A DNA stretch of 64,000 nucleotides from Zygotorulaspora mrakii (Eukaryota > Ascomycota > Saccharomycetes > Saccharomycetales > Saccharomycetaceae). Made by a program: the position numbers and the translations under genes. The stretch covers positions 186,001-250,000 of the forward strand of contig NC_050720.1 of assembly GCF_013402915.1 (NCBI RefSeq), read 5' to 3'. Shown here piece after piece: positions 40,037-50,072 of this stretch (its first letter is position 1; each line of letters starts with the position of its first letter). The notes under the pieces are model-generated. The model did not search any database. It worked only from the letters and a program-made list of their open reading frames with translations, and had not been told where the DNA came from.

Positions 40037-40483
40037 TCATTTCTTAATTGCAGCCCAGTCGTTCAGCTTGTGCTTGTTCCTAGCAACCTCAAAGGCATAG
40101 AACTGTATCCTAACGACAAAACATGTGCTGTGTTGGCCGTACTCTTCACTTGCATCAGTTCTCAGAAGAGTACCAAAGTTATAATCTTCAACTTTAGTCT
40201 CAAATACTTTGCAGAATTGTCTCCATCTTTCTTTAGCTTCTTTCGTTTTGAGTTCTTCTTCACTGAATTTTTTGATCCTCTCGACATCTCTATATTCTGG
40301 GAAATGCTCCATAAATGTCTCGTATATTTCGTCATCGAGCTTTGTTAGGCGCAGTTTTGAGCCTGGAATCTTGGTAAGTAGACCCCAGTACGTTTCAGCC
40401 TGCTCAACAGCGACAACGGCGAACTGTCTTTCGATATCTTCAAGATTATCAGCTTTCTCTGGATCAAAAGTATTTAGTGACAT
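40037..40483 (-). CDS. CHP1: Chp1 (YPL225W), ribosome-linked chaperone for eEF1A
   Basis: 148 residues (S. cerevisiae 146), PBDC1 family. Conserved segments include AVVAVEQAETYWGLL and DDEIYETFMEHFPEY, and WRQFCKVFETKVEDYNFGTLLR is the family core. Recent work on the S. cerevisiae protein shows it binds nascent eEF1A at the ribosome and is needed for its folding. No membrane segment. Convergent with MMT1 and divergent from FPY1, in the YPL224-225 order. Confidence 0.9.
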   Translation of the reverse strand: MSLNTFDPEKADNLEDIERQFAVVAVEQAETYWGLLTKIPGSKLRLTKLDDEIYETFMEHFPEYRDVERIKKFSEEELKTKEAKERWRQFCKVFETKVEDYNFGTLLRTDASEEYGQHSTCFVVRIQFYAFEVARNKHKLNDWAAIKK

Positions 40484-41478
40484 CGCTTGCTCTTTTTAAC
40501 TTTGTTAACGTGCTTATCCTCTTTCTAGGCAGAAACTGATGAAGTGTCTAAGTCTAGATACGTATTATGCTTTGATGTATAACCTTAAATACAACTTTCA
40601 AGCTCTTTTAGCTGTCATTTGTTCTTAGGATGCGAGAGGCTTCCAGATTACGCTTGAACAATTTTTTTCAGCGATCGTTGTCCGGGCATCCTTTTTCCTT
40701 AGTACAGCGTCGTCCGCTCTGCTCCTGCAAGACAGAGAGAACAAGACAATTGATGGGCAGCTTGCTCATGGTCATTTAAATGATGAACCTGACAAGGGAT
40801 GAATAGTGAGATAACTTGATTTCTTTAAGTCTAAAAGTCAATGTTCAACTCATCCAGCTCCAGTGCGGAAAAATAACAACGTTACCCACTAACCATCGCT
40901 TTAGTTGATGACGTCTCGGCGGTTAAACGAAACGATTCACTTTAATTATTGTTTCTCACCCAGAGCATATCCTATTAAACAGTCATGGATCTGAAATATA
41001 AGCTCAATTCGTACGGTTGAGTGATTATGCCTTGTGTCTGGGAAAAAGGGACAGGACCGTCCGACGCAATGGCGTTGGAGGCCACCCTACTTCAGTCAGT
41101 GGTTATGCGTGTTCTACTGGGTCATAGAAACATGATGACAATTGCATTGCCTAGTGATTCAAAGCAAGAAAAGTTTTGGTCTTCAGAAGGTTATACTTTC
41201 TGTGTACCGATAGTGCCCGTAAGGTTAGTAAGGAACCTTACCACGAGACTTTCTGAGGTAATGCTAGAGGCAGTCGCGGCTTCTTTCACAACGCATTGTG
41301 CCTCCAAAGAGAAGCCTTCTTATCACTGCTTCTTCTGGTCATCAATGACTTGCGGCACTCTCACGTGTGTTGTAACTCGCTTGCCGATTTAAATCCTTTC
41401 GAGTTAAATATCTATTTTGACGACAATCGATCGAGTAGCTCGGTATGTATTCAATTCAGCACCATATAAGCTAGACTC
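40484..41478. promoter_or_regulatory. CHP1-FPY1 divergent intergenic region
   Basis: About 1 kb. A 121-codon ATG frame on the plus strand (41027-41392) has no recognisable features and I do not support it. No tRNA or repeat is seen. Confidence 0.5.
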
Positions 41479-42336
41479 ATGCTGCAATACAAAACGCCAT
41501 TGAAACGTCTGCTGAAGATGTCAAAAGTTAATGCAGCTTGTGTTATAATCGGGGATGAAGTTTTGAATGGCAAGATTACTGATACAAATTCCAAGTTCTT
41601 TGCTAAATACTGTTACGGTATGGGTATAAGATTAGGGGAGATTGTCACGATTGCAGATGACGAAACTCAGATTGTTAACACTATGAGAAGAATCTCAAAA
41701 GATTATCAGTTTATAGTCACCTCAGGCGGTATCGGACCTACCCATGATGATATTACATATGAATCGGTAGCTAAGAGTTTTAATTTGCCTGTAAAAATAG
41801 ATGAAGAATGTAAAACTAGAATGGATCGGATATCGCATCCAGAGGCGAGATTAGATGCAAAAGGGCTGAAAGATTGCTATCGTATGGTAACAATGCCCTC
41901 TGGGAGCTTGGTAAAAAACTATTATGTTGCAGACGATTTATGGGTTCCAATTTGCTCCATTGACCACAAAGTTTACATTCTTCCCGGTATTCCACAATTG
42001 TTTACAAGAATGCTAACGAGCTTCACACCTACAATCAGAAAGATATACGATCTAAAAGAAAATGATCATGAATATATTCGCTTTTTTATTAAGACGCCAC
42101 AATCAGAATCACAGATTTCTTCTTATTTGAGAGATTTGCAAAACGAAGCAAATACTGTTAGCAACGAAATCAAAATCGGTTCTTACCCACATTTTGGTTT
42201 GGGATTCAACACTGTGAGTATTCTGGGTACTAAAGATAACGAAAAATTTTTGAAAGATATATCAAGTCGAACAGTAACTGCATTGAAAGGTGAGCAAATC
42301 TCAGCGGAACAGGAAGAAGAATACTCAAACCCATGA
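41479..42336 (+). CDS. FPY1: Fpy1 (YMR178W), FAD pyrophosphatase-like MoCF-fold protein
   Basis: 285 residues from ATG 41479, or 272 from the in-frame ATG 41518; S. cerevisiae YMR178W has 274. The molybdopterin-binding fold shows [17 protein letters not shown] and [17 protein letters not shown]. cerevisiae Fpy1 hydrolyses FAD to FMN and AMP. The extra 13 residues ([13 protein letters not shown]) are basic and acid-free, so two starts could give a mitochondrial and a cytosolic form; the length comparison favours 41518. Confidence 0.9.
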   Translation: MLQYKTPLKRLLKMSKVNAACVIIGDEVLNGKITDTNSKFFAKYCYGMGIRLGEIVTIADDETQIVNTMRRISKDYQFIVTSGGIGPTHDDITYESVAKSFNLPVKIDEECKTRMDRISHPEARLDAKGLKDCYRMVTMPSGSLVKNYYVADDLWVPICSIDHKVYILPGIPQLFTRMLTSFTPTIRKIYDLKENDHEYIRFFIKTPQSESQISSYLRDLQNEANTVSNEIKIGSYPHFGLGFNTVSILGTKDNEKFLKDISSRTVTALKGEQISAEQEEEYSNP

Positions 42337-42447
42337 ACGCTAAGATTTTTCACCATCATAGGTATGCCAAAAAAAACCTTGAATACAAAATACTATTTTA
42401 CATCTATGAAAAAAATTTTATAAAATAACGCCTATTCTTAACAAAGC

Positions 42448-45400
42448 TTAGTCTTCATCACCTTCATCTTCATCGTCGGTGTTAACAGGCTTTGGAGTAC
42501 CTTTTGGAGAGGAAAGCCATTCAATATAACGCAGACGCCTGCGCTCTGCTTGAGCCTTCTTTTCGTTTCTTGTCAATCTCTTCACTCTTTTCTTGACTTT
42601 GATATTAGCCGGAGAGTCATCGTCAACAACAGAAGGGCTTGGTGCTTTAGCATTCTTCAGGCCAACAGCATCAGTGTTTCCACCGTCTTCGAACCTTGAT
42701 TGGTCGATTTGTTTGAGACCCTTCTGGGTTAATTGACCATTCTCAACTATCCATTGTTCTGGACATAGAGCTCCGACAAATTCATTGTTGTGCGAAATCA
42801 TGACAACACCACCACTCCAGTCACGAATTGCCACTGCTAGTGCTCCAAGAGAGTCTCTATCCAAATAATTGGTAGGTTCATCTAAAACTAGTAAATGAGG
42901 ATTGTTCCACATGGCACCTGCAATAACAACCTTGACAAGTTGACCACCCGACAAGGAACCCAATGGAGTGTGATTAGCAATCTCTGCATCTAAACCGACA
43001 TCGTCGAAATGTTTGGAAATAACAGATGGGATCAGTTGACGATAGCCTAAACCTTCTCTGGATGCTTCATGGTCATCGAACTTTTGAACCAATTTCTCGA
43101 AACCTTCTGCAACCAAAGTATCTTTTGGAACCCACGAGTTGTATTTGGGTTTCCACCATTTCCATTTTACTTCGTACTGGAAAGATCTTTTCAATTTTTG
43201 TCTACCGACAATAGCTTCAATCGCTCTCTTACCTCTTCCATCGCCAATATCAATTTCTTTGGCCATCATCTCCTTTTCGTCTTCGGAGATTTTTCTCGAT
43301 TCCTTTAATAAAACTTCACGGTCATCACCAAATTGATAACGCCATTGTAAGTATTGGTTTGCAGTCTTTTCTTTATGTTCATTAACATGCTGCAGAGCAT
43401 GTTGAGCAATATAACCAATACGCAAATTTGGATGCTTTTGAACTTCACCTTCTTGAGGAACTAGTTCACCGGTCAAAAGCTTGATTAAAGTGGACTTACC
43501 AGCACCATTTGGACCCAAAACTGCGACACGAGAGGACAGAGAAAGAGCGCACGTAGCCCCCACCAAGGATGGTTTCGCAGCTCCAGGATATGAAAAAGTA
43601 ACATTGCTGACTTTGGCAACAGCCCTCGTATTTGACTTAACACCTGTTAGGATACCTGGCGGTGGGAAACGCATTTGAGCATTAGAATCACTGAGAGTAT
43701 AGTATGCTTTTGCTTCCGGCTTTTGTTCAACAAACTTTTCTAAATTACCCTTGTAGTATTTCAATTTCTTATTCTCATAGTGAATAATGTCAGTACAAAC
43801 AGCGTCTAGGAATCCGGAGTCGTGGGAAACAATCAAGGATGTAATGTTTGTGTTTTCCAGAAGATAGTCTTCTAACCATTTGACATTTGCAACATCTAAA
43901 TGATTCGTAGGCTCATCCAGTAACAGTATGTCAGCCTTTTGCAACATTGCTCTGGCCAATTCCAATTTCATTTTCCAACCACCAGACAAAGAACCGACGG
44001 TTTGATTTCTTCTTTCTTCATCGAAGCCAACAGATTTCAATGCCTTAGAAATTTCTTCGCGTGAAGTTCCTTGCAACTGTTCGTCCAATGCAATGAAACT
44101 CACTAAATCTAGGTCTCCTTCTTCGCCTTGTAATTTGTGTTCAACAAAACAGGTACGCAAGGTGTTCTTATCTGGAAATCCTTCCAATTGACCATTGGCA
44201 ATCGATCTCATCAGTGTCGATTTACCAGCACCATTTCTGCCACACAAACCATAACGATGACCCTTCAATAAACGTAGCGTAGTTTTGTTCAATAACATTC
44301 TTGAACCATACGCTAATGAAAAATCGGTGTTGACAATTTCGACACCTTCGCTTTCATCATATGACACTTTTTCCTGATGGAAGATGGCTCTGAGATCATT
44401 GATGAATTCCTTCTCGACAAATTCCTCGTGGTCTTCACCCAATACTTCAATCATATAACTCTGCAGCCTTTTCCAGTCGTTCACATTAGCATCCACTGTC
44501 AATAACTTACTGAAATAATTGATAATTATATCATCATTTAATTGGAATTTTAAGTCATCTTCGGGCAACTTAGCTAAACGTTTGACTAAAAACTCTCTGC
44601 CCTCTTCAATGGTTAATCTGCCAGAGAATTGACCAGCAGGGGCAGGCTCGTCATCTTCTTTCAACACTTTCAATGCTTTTTCTGCTAGTTCACGAACTTC
44701 AGGTAAAGAGGCCGTATCAACGACCTTTTGGATCCCTGGTAATAACTGAGGAATAAAACTTTCAATTTCTATTCTGTTGTTTACTAATCTGGTTAAATTC
44801 TCGACAACAATAACAGTTTGTCTCAGTTGTTCTTGAGAAGAAGATGAAAGATTCAAAGATCTATTCAAAATTGGAACCAACAACGACAAAGCTGGCTCAG
44901 TCACCTCCGCAACAAAAGTGACACCGGATAAGGCCTTAACTGATTGAGGCACCTTTGCTGGATCTTGTAAAGTGTCCACAATCAACTTAAATCTAGGAGA
45001 TAAATCAAGATTATCGAGAATCGACACGTAGCTTAGCAATGCTTGGTGGCCTTGCTTAGCTAATTCTGGTTTGAAATCAGTTGCGACATCCGTCAAAACT
45101 GGAACAGTATCCTTGAAGGTCAATTCTAACAAGTCATTAGGAGAGTCCTCTCTTATTCTATCGACGACGGCCAACGCCTGTAATTTAGATTGCCACTTGG
45201 CACCCGATGCTAAATATTTTAGAATAACTGGTAAAACAGCACTTGTCAAAGACTCGATTGGGAAACAATTGATTAGCGAATCGATAGCATGCTGTGCAGC
45301 ACGTTTAACAGTATTTTCCTTATCAGCAGTTGAATCTAGTGCACTATCGAAAAGAGGCAATAAATAGGCTTCCTCTGGATACTTTTGCGTGAAAGTTTGG

Positions 45401-45948
45401 CCTAATTTGGAAATCAATAACATGGCAGACTCCCTTACCAATGGTGGGTTTTTTGGCTTGGTGAATTTGGCTATAATATCCAGCAGTTTCCAAGATTCAA
45501 TATTAATAGCAGAATAGTCTGTTTTCGCAAATTCTTCAATGGCAAGATCCAATTGTTTTTTGCAATCCGTGATTGTTTGGCATTGAGGAATCTGAGAAAG
45601 TATCGAGGAAATAGGTGACAGCTGCAAGTTCGACATATTCTCATTTAGAGAAGTCAATGACGTTGTTGAATTAGAAGGCGTTGGTGTATTACTGTGATCT
45701 GGGGTGACAGACGACTGTTGATAGTTGTATCCTTGGCCATAATTACTGCCGTAATTGTAGTTCTGTTTACTGTTGAAGTTTGATCCTGAACTGCGGTACT
45801 GTTGTCCTTGATTGACCGTACGCTGTTTTTGGTAGTTATTGGTATTATTGTTTTTAAAGTAACCCCCGAATGGAGATGCTACCAAATTTGGGTCTTGGGG
45901 TTGATCATTTAGAAAATCATTCAAATCCTTGAAGTTCTTGGGAGGCAT
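42448..45948 (-). CDS. NEW1: New1, ribosome-associated ABCF ATPase
   Basis: 1166 residues (S. cerevisiae 1196). An Asn/Tyr/Gln-rich N-terminus (~28-75, with NYNYGSNYGQGYNYQQ) is prion-like. HEAT repeats follow (~110-430), then two ABC domains: GRNGAGKST with LSGGWKMKLELARAML, and GPNGAGKST with LSGGQLVKVV. The second domain carries the chromodomain-like insert seen in eEF3 (KWKWWKPKYNSWVP). A Lys/Arg tail and an acidic end close the protein. New1 binds ribosomes near the eEF3 site and supports termination and recycling at particular C-terminal codons. Matches YPL226W. Confidence 0.96.
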   Translation of the reverse strand: MPPKNFKDLNDFLNDQPQDPNLVASPFGGYFKNNNTNNYQKQRTVNQGQQYRSSGSNFNSKQNYNYGSNYGQGYNYQQSSVTPDHSNTPTPSNSTTSLTSLNENMSNLQLSPISSILSQIPQCQTITDCKKQLDLAIEEFAKTDYSAINIESWKLLDIIAKFTKPKNPPLVRESAMLLISKLGQTFTQKYPEEAYLLPLFDSALDSTADKENTVKRAAQHAIDSLINCFPIESLTSAVLPVILKYLASGAKWQSKLQALAVVDRIREDSPNDLLELTFKDTVPVLTDVATDFKPELAKQGHQALLSYVSILDNLDLSPRFKLIVDTLQDPAKVPQSVKALSGVTFVAEVTEPALSLLVPILNRSLNLSSSSQEQLRQTVIVVENLTRLVNNRIEIESFIPQLLPGIQKVVDTASLPEVRELAEKALKVLKEDDEPAPAGQFSGRLTIEEGREFLVKRLAKLPEDDLKFQLNDDIIINYFSKLLTVDANVNDWKRLQSYMIEVLGEDHEEFVEKEFINDLRAIFHQEKVSYDESEGVEIVNTDFSLAYGSRMLLNKTTLRLLKGHRYGLCGRNGAGKSTLMRSIANGQLEGFPDKNTLRTCFVEHKLQGEEGDLDLVSFIALDEQLQGTSREEISKALKSVGFDEERRNQTVGSLSGGWKMKLELARAMLQKADILLLDEPTNHLDVANVKWLEDYLLENTNITSLIVSHDSGFLDAVCTDIIHYENKKLKYYKGNLEKFVEQKPEAKAYYTLSDSNAQMRFPPPGILTGVKSNTRAVAKVSNVTFSYPGAAKPSLVGATCALSLSSRVAVLGPNGAGKSTLIKLLTGELVPQEGEVQKHPNLRIGYIAQHALQHVNEHKEKTANQYLQWRYQFGDDREVLLKESRKISEDEKEMMAKEIDIGDGRGKRAIEAIVGRQKLKRSFQYEVKWKWWKPKYNSWVPKDTLVAEGFEKLVQKFDDHEASREGLGYRQLIPSVISKHFDDVGLDAEIANHTPLGSLSGGQLVKVVIAGAMWNNPHLLVLDEPTNYLDRDSLGALAVAIRDWSGGVVMISHNNEFVGALCPEQWIVENGQLTQKGLKQIDQSRFEDGGNTDAVGLKNAKAPSPSVVDDDSPANIKVKKRVKRLTRNEKKAQAERRRLRYIEWLSSPKGTPKPVNTDDEDEGDED

Positions 45949-46258
45949 GATTATTGTTGTAATGGAGCACCTTGCCGAGATATATGACCAATGTTTCAGT
46001 GCTCTTCGTTATTTCATTGTTATAAGAGATGAGATGAGCTAATGAAAAAAATTTTCATGTTGTCTTTTTCTGGTTTTATATCTCCGAACACGAACAGCTC
46101 ATAAACGTCGGCGGCAAAAAAACATTCATAATAGTAAGCAAGGCCCTTGAGGATAATGATCGCTGTGCTGCAATATTATCCTCATTTCTAGGCTGCCTAA
46201 TATTAAAACCTTTCGAACAATAGAAATAATGAAACTTAGACCTCGAACCTTTTGAGAT

Positions 46259-46298
46259 GTTTTGATGTTTTGATGTTTTGATGTTTTGTTGTTTTGCA
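46259..46298 (+). repeat. 8-bp microsatellite GTTTTGAT
   Basis: Three perfect copies of GTTTTGAT followed by two variant copies (GTTTTGTT, GTTTTGCA), about 310 bp upstream of NEW1. Confidence 0.85.
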
Positions 46299-47222
46299 AG
46301 TTAAAGAGTGAAGTTGTTTTGAAAAAGTGTTGAATATGGCTGACAAAACATTAAATTTTGCAAAAAGGAACCAACTATAAATATAGAGAAATACTCTCAT
46401 CATAACAAAATTCCTACTGCTTCAACATCTTGCACATTGAATCTTTAATTCTATGCGGCAAAGGTTTCCAAGTAATCTTGAATTGCTAGATACAGGCTTG
46501 CGCCAGTCAGTCACAACCATGTTTGCAAAAGAGTTTTATGAGAGTCACACTTTAGGACCTGGAATGACTGCGCAATCTTGCGCCTACACATCTTGGCTCT
46601 GTACGAGTATTGAAGTATTCCAAATAGATCGAAAACTAGTGAATGAAGCCAACACAGAACGCTTACTGTTCAGCATTGACTGGGATAGAATTGCTCTGTC
46701 TGGCACAGGCTGATAAGAAAACTTGTCTTTGAACGTACCGAGGACACAATGAGTTCTGCCCGAAGGGCAACAGTCAAATGTACAGAACTGCCACAATTTT
46801 GAAAGCTCAATTACGAAGAAATGTAGTGTACGTTAAAAAAAGCTTGAATCAGCCTATGAGACTGTCAGGGCACTAAAACGGACTTAGAAAGGTCTTCTGA
46901 AACTAAATACAGCCTTTCCAAGTATCGAATATAACTAATCGACTTTTTTGTAACGTAAATTCAAATTTTATCAACTGTTTATAATTCTCCTGCATCCACT
47001 ATATACAGAGCTTCGGTGCCCGTGAGCTGATAGCGATTACATACTGCAGAAAGTTGAATTTGCAATAGAAAATTAGCTCAAAGGAGAACAATTTTATTGG
47101 TGTCGCCACATGAAAGATAATGCGACCATTCCAATGAGTGCGTCGCTTATCATTACAGGTTTCACAGAGCCCATTGCGAGTTTGTTCAGGATACCAAGCG
47201 ATACTTTGATTCTCTGCGTTGA

Positions 47223-47251
47223 CGCGAAAACGCGAGAATTCGTTTACGCGT
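47223..47251 (+). promoter_or_regulatory. MCB/SCB-type G1/S elements upstream of SPT21
   Basis: CGCGAAA (47223-47229, SCB-like), ACGCG (47230-47234) and a perfect MCB ACGCGT (47246-47251) lie about 250-280 bp before the SPT21 ATG. They are the binding sites of Swi4/Swi6 and Mbp1/Swi6. S. cerevisiae SPT21 peaks in late G1/S and helps activate histone genes. Confidence 0.75.
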
Positions 47252-47501
47252 TTTTTTTTCATCGTTATACGCAATCAAAAAGTTAAGGAATTGATGCAAC
47301 TACGATGAATAGTAAAATGAACAACCCAGCTTAGTGATGATGTTTTGAAGTAATTCTGCAATTTTCTTGAGATAGCGTTTTGTTTCGGTAACTTGTCTCT
47401 TTAACTTGCCCTTTTTGAAAGTGAAATATATATTCTAACCGACAAGGGAACATTTTGCATACATCAGTTTGAAGGACAAGTTCTCAAAAGACTACGGTAC
47501 A

Positions 47502-49661
47502 ATGACTGACGTTACAAAAATGGCTCTAAAGATACTGTATTCCCTTGATAACGGAACGACTGCGACGTATTTAGCACGTTCCAAGAAGCAACAGTGTGTG
47601 CGAATTGCTACAATACCGAACCCTGACTCTACTTTAGAGAACGACGTCGGCTCATTTAAGATTGGAGCAGTGGAATTGTCATTCGTATTACAAGAAATTT
47701 ATTTAAACTCCCCCGAATTGCTTAATCACAACATATCAAGGAGCGGGCATGACTATAATCTATATTACCAGGACATTTGTGAACTTGATGAGCCATTGGT
47801 GAGCTTAGGCTTGCTTTCAGAAATACGGCAGAAAATGGGCAAGCTATCAACACAAGAATCATATCCATATGAGGACGGTGAAGAGGAGGAACCTTTTATT
47901 GTCACAGGAAGAATATGCTCAAGCTTTGCTGCCCTGTTGAAGCCCTCATATAAGGCAACAGGAAACAATACACAGAGAAAACACAACACACCATCCAATG
48001 ATACTTTGGAAGTAAAATTAAGATTTATCAGAGTTGTCACTAATAAAAACGCGAGACGACCAAGTGCGAGTATTTCAAACGTACCGATGATTCCTGTACC
48101 CACAGCCGTGGTAAATCAAATGCATTTTAAAAGCAGTAACGGTACAAACCCAACACAGAAAATGGGAAGGCCTGCCAGAATAATAACTGGCTCCAAAAGA
48201 CAAACTAATCCAACACCAGCACCCAAAGCTGAAAGAACACAGTCATTACCCATATGGAATCCTAAACAGGGTTCAAATCATACAGGCTTACCGACAAATT
48301 CAATAGCGCACAAAATATTTTTAGCAGATCGCAACACTGAAAATCTCCAAGCGAAATCTTCTCATCAACAAGCTACGACATATCAAGTAAGTGCATTACA
48401 GCAGGATAATACCGTACAGAAATTCAGAGTTGATGATTCGGTGAGCAAAAGATTTGATTTTATGCTAAACAAAAAGAAAAAGAATCAAAATCAGCCGCAA
48501 CAACAGCGTCAGCAACTAGAAAGCACCAAGAGTAGTTTTTTGAATACAAATAAGAAATATACAACAGCAGCAAAAGCTCGAAGGTGTAATACAATGGCTG
48601 CAATCCCACTTGCTCTGGGAAATTCTCTACCAAATTTGAAAACAGAATCAAAGCAGCAAAGGAGCGGTTCAATTTCTAGCGGAGTTTACAAATCAATTCA
48701 AGAACAGGAATCCGTCTTTCAGCAGATTCTATCAAACAGCCCCACCAAACAACATAACACTCCAGCATCAGCAGAGGACGATAAAGAGAATTTACCACCT
48801 TCAATTGTACCGAAAGATAATATTGATCTTGATTTATTGAATTTCTCAGATGTTGGTTTAAAGAGCGATTTAGACTGGTTCGGAAATTACGATCCATTCA
48901 ATTCTCCATCAATTATACCAGAAGTCCCGCTGGAGCATGCATTAAAACCATCTTCTGCGACCCCAAAGGATCCAAATACCTGCAATACGGTAGATATTGA
49001 AAACGATGGGGAAGATGAGGAAGGTGACAAAACCCCTAGGATAAATGACAACAACGATAAAGTCGATGCATTGAATGATGCTGATAGAACTTCCCCTATA
49101 GACACATTATCCATGCCACTCATGGAGCTAAACGACAGGCCTTCAGGTCGAATGGTGTCATGCCAAGAACAACTGCAAAGACTTCCATTACTTGGCAACC
49201 AACTGAAAAGCACCTCCTTCATTTCGCGCCGAGAAGTATTCAAAGATGAATTGCGAGGTCCCAGCGAGGAGGAAATTGATAATGACGAAGATGCAACATC
49301 CGTGTTGATGCAGTTTTCTTCCTCATACCCGGATAACTCCCCATCACTTAAGAAAAGTGATTCACAAAGGAAAATCACTACTTCTGAATACTCTTCGCCA
49401 CTATTAAAGCGCCATCGTGATTGTGACATCCAAGAAGCATGTGAAGATGAGGAAGAACAGAAAGACAATTTCAAAAAGCAAAGAATTATGCCTTCGTCAC
49501 CAACAATGTTCAACTATCCTGATGACTCTTCGAACCATGAAGATGCAAATGATTTATTTTCTTCTTTCATGCATGGTCCACAAAATGAAAATCAAGATGT
49601 TGACTCAACACCAGATACTCGATACGAAAACCAGTCTAGCGACCACATCAAGAATATATAA
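47502..49661 (+). CDS. SPT21: Spt21, regulator of histone gene transcription
   Basis: 719 residues from ATG 47502 (S. cerevisiae 758); the frame is open upstream to 47469 but without an earlier ATG. The N-terminal ~200 residues (MALKILYSLDNG, VRIATIPNP, FIVTGRICSSFAALLKPSY, TLEVKLRFIRV) form the conserved domain. The remainder is low complexity with Gln and Asp/Glu runs. Spt21 joins Spt10 at histone promoters and is needed for S-phase histone expression and silencing. Corresponds to YMR179W. Confidence 0.92.
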   Translation: MTDVTKMALKILYSLDNGTTATYLARSKKQQCVRIATIPNPDSTLENDVGSFKIGAVELSFVLQEIYLNSPELLNHNISRSGHDYNLYYQDICELDEPLVSLGLLSEIRQKMGKLSTQESYPYEDGEEEEPFIVTGRICSSFAALLKPSYKATGNNTQRKHNTPSNDTLEVKLRFIRVVTNKNARRPSASISNVPMIPVPTAVVNQMHFKSSNGTNPTQKMGRPARIITGSKRQTNPTPAPKAERTQSLPIWNPKQGSNHTGLPTNSIAHKIFLADRNTENLQAKSSHQQATTYQVSALQQDNTVQKFRVDDSVSKRFDFMLNKKKKNQNQPQQQRQQLESTKSSFLNTNKKYTTAAKARRCNTMAAIPLALGNSLPNLKTESKQQRSGSISSGVYKSIQEQESVFQQILSNSPTKQHNTPASAEDDKENLPPSIVPKDNIDLDLLNFSDVGLKSDLDWFGNYDPFNSPSIIPEVPLEHALKPSSATPKDPNTCNTVDIENDGEDEEGDKTPRINDNNDKVDALNDADRTSPIDTLSMPLMELNDRPSGRMVSCQEQLQRLPLLGNQLKSTSFISRREVFKDELRGPSEEEIDNDEDATSVLMQFSSSYPDNSPSLKKSDSQRKITTSEYSSPLLKRHRDCDIQEACEDEEEQKDNFKKQRIMPSSPTMFNYPDDSSNHEDANDLFSSFMHGPQNENQDVDSTPDTRYENQSSDHIKNI

Positions 49662-50072
49662 TTGCATGATAAACTTCTATTAAATCAACTTAGTAACATC
49701 TTGAAAGACCACGAGCAAAATAAGAGAGGGCAGAAATTCCCCGTCTATGTAAATAAAGATTGTAAGTATAAGTGCTATCTAGCCCCAGGCAACTCTCAAT
49801 GCTAGTGAAAGCGAAAAAACAAGCAAATATTGGGATGGAGACCTACATCTCGATGGTGCTTCCGAAATTGATCTATCTTTTATTCTTATATTGGAGTGGT
49901 TCGTGATACTTTCTTTTTTTTTTTTTTTTTTTTTTTGGCGCTTAAAGGTAACACGTCAAGCACTATCGGCGGCGAATCTGACACTTGAAAATAATACGAT
50001 TAGCTTTGCTTGTGAAATGAGAAGAGGTAGAGATCTATTATTGCCAAGCATTGGTAGGTTAACAGTTTCCCA
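49662..50072. promoter_or_regulatory. SPT21 3' flank and ALG5 promoter with T23 tract
   Basis: 411 bp. An uninterrupted run of 23 T residues spans 49914-49936, a likely nucleosome-depleting tract upstream of ALG5. No gene is seen. Confidence 0.65.

Larger units (their letters stand above)
45949..47501. promoter_or_regulatory. NEW1-SPT21 divergent intergenic region
   Basis: 1.55 kb. Contains an 8-bp microsatellite (46259-46298) and G1/S-type sites close to SPT21 (47223-47251). An 86-codon frame at 46453-46713 has no supporting feature. Confidence 0.5.

Noticed and set aside
41027..41392. 121-codon ATG frame between CHP1 and FPY1
   Set aside because: No recognisable domain, Cys/Thr/Met-rich, lies in a divergent promoter with no counterpart known at this position.
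46453..46713. 86-codon ATG frame between NEW1 and SPT21
   Set aside because: Short, no protein features, position has no known gene in relatives.
49855..49880. TTCCGAAATTGAT reminiscent of the centromere CDEIII core
   Set aside because: The flanks do not match CDEIII and there is no adjacent 80-160 bp A/T-only CDEII with a CDEI box; a conventional gene order also runs through the site.
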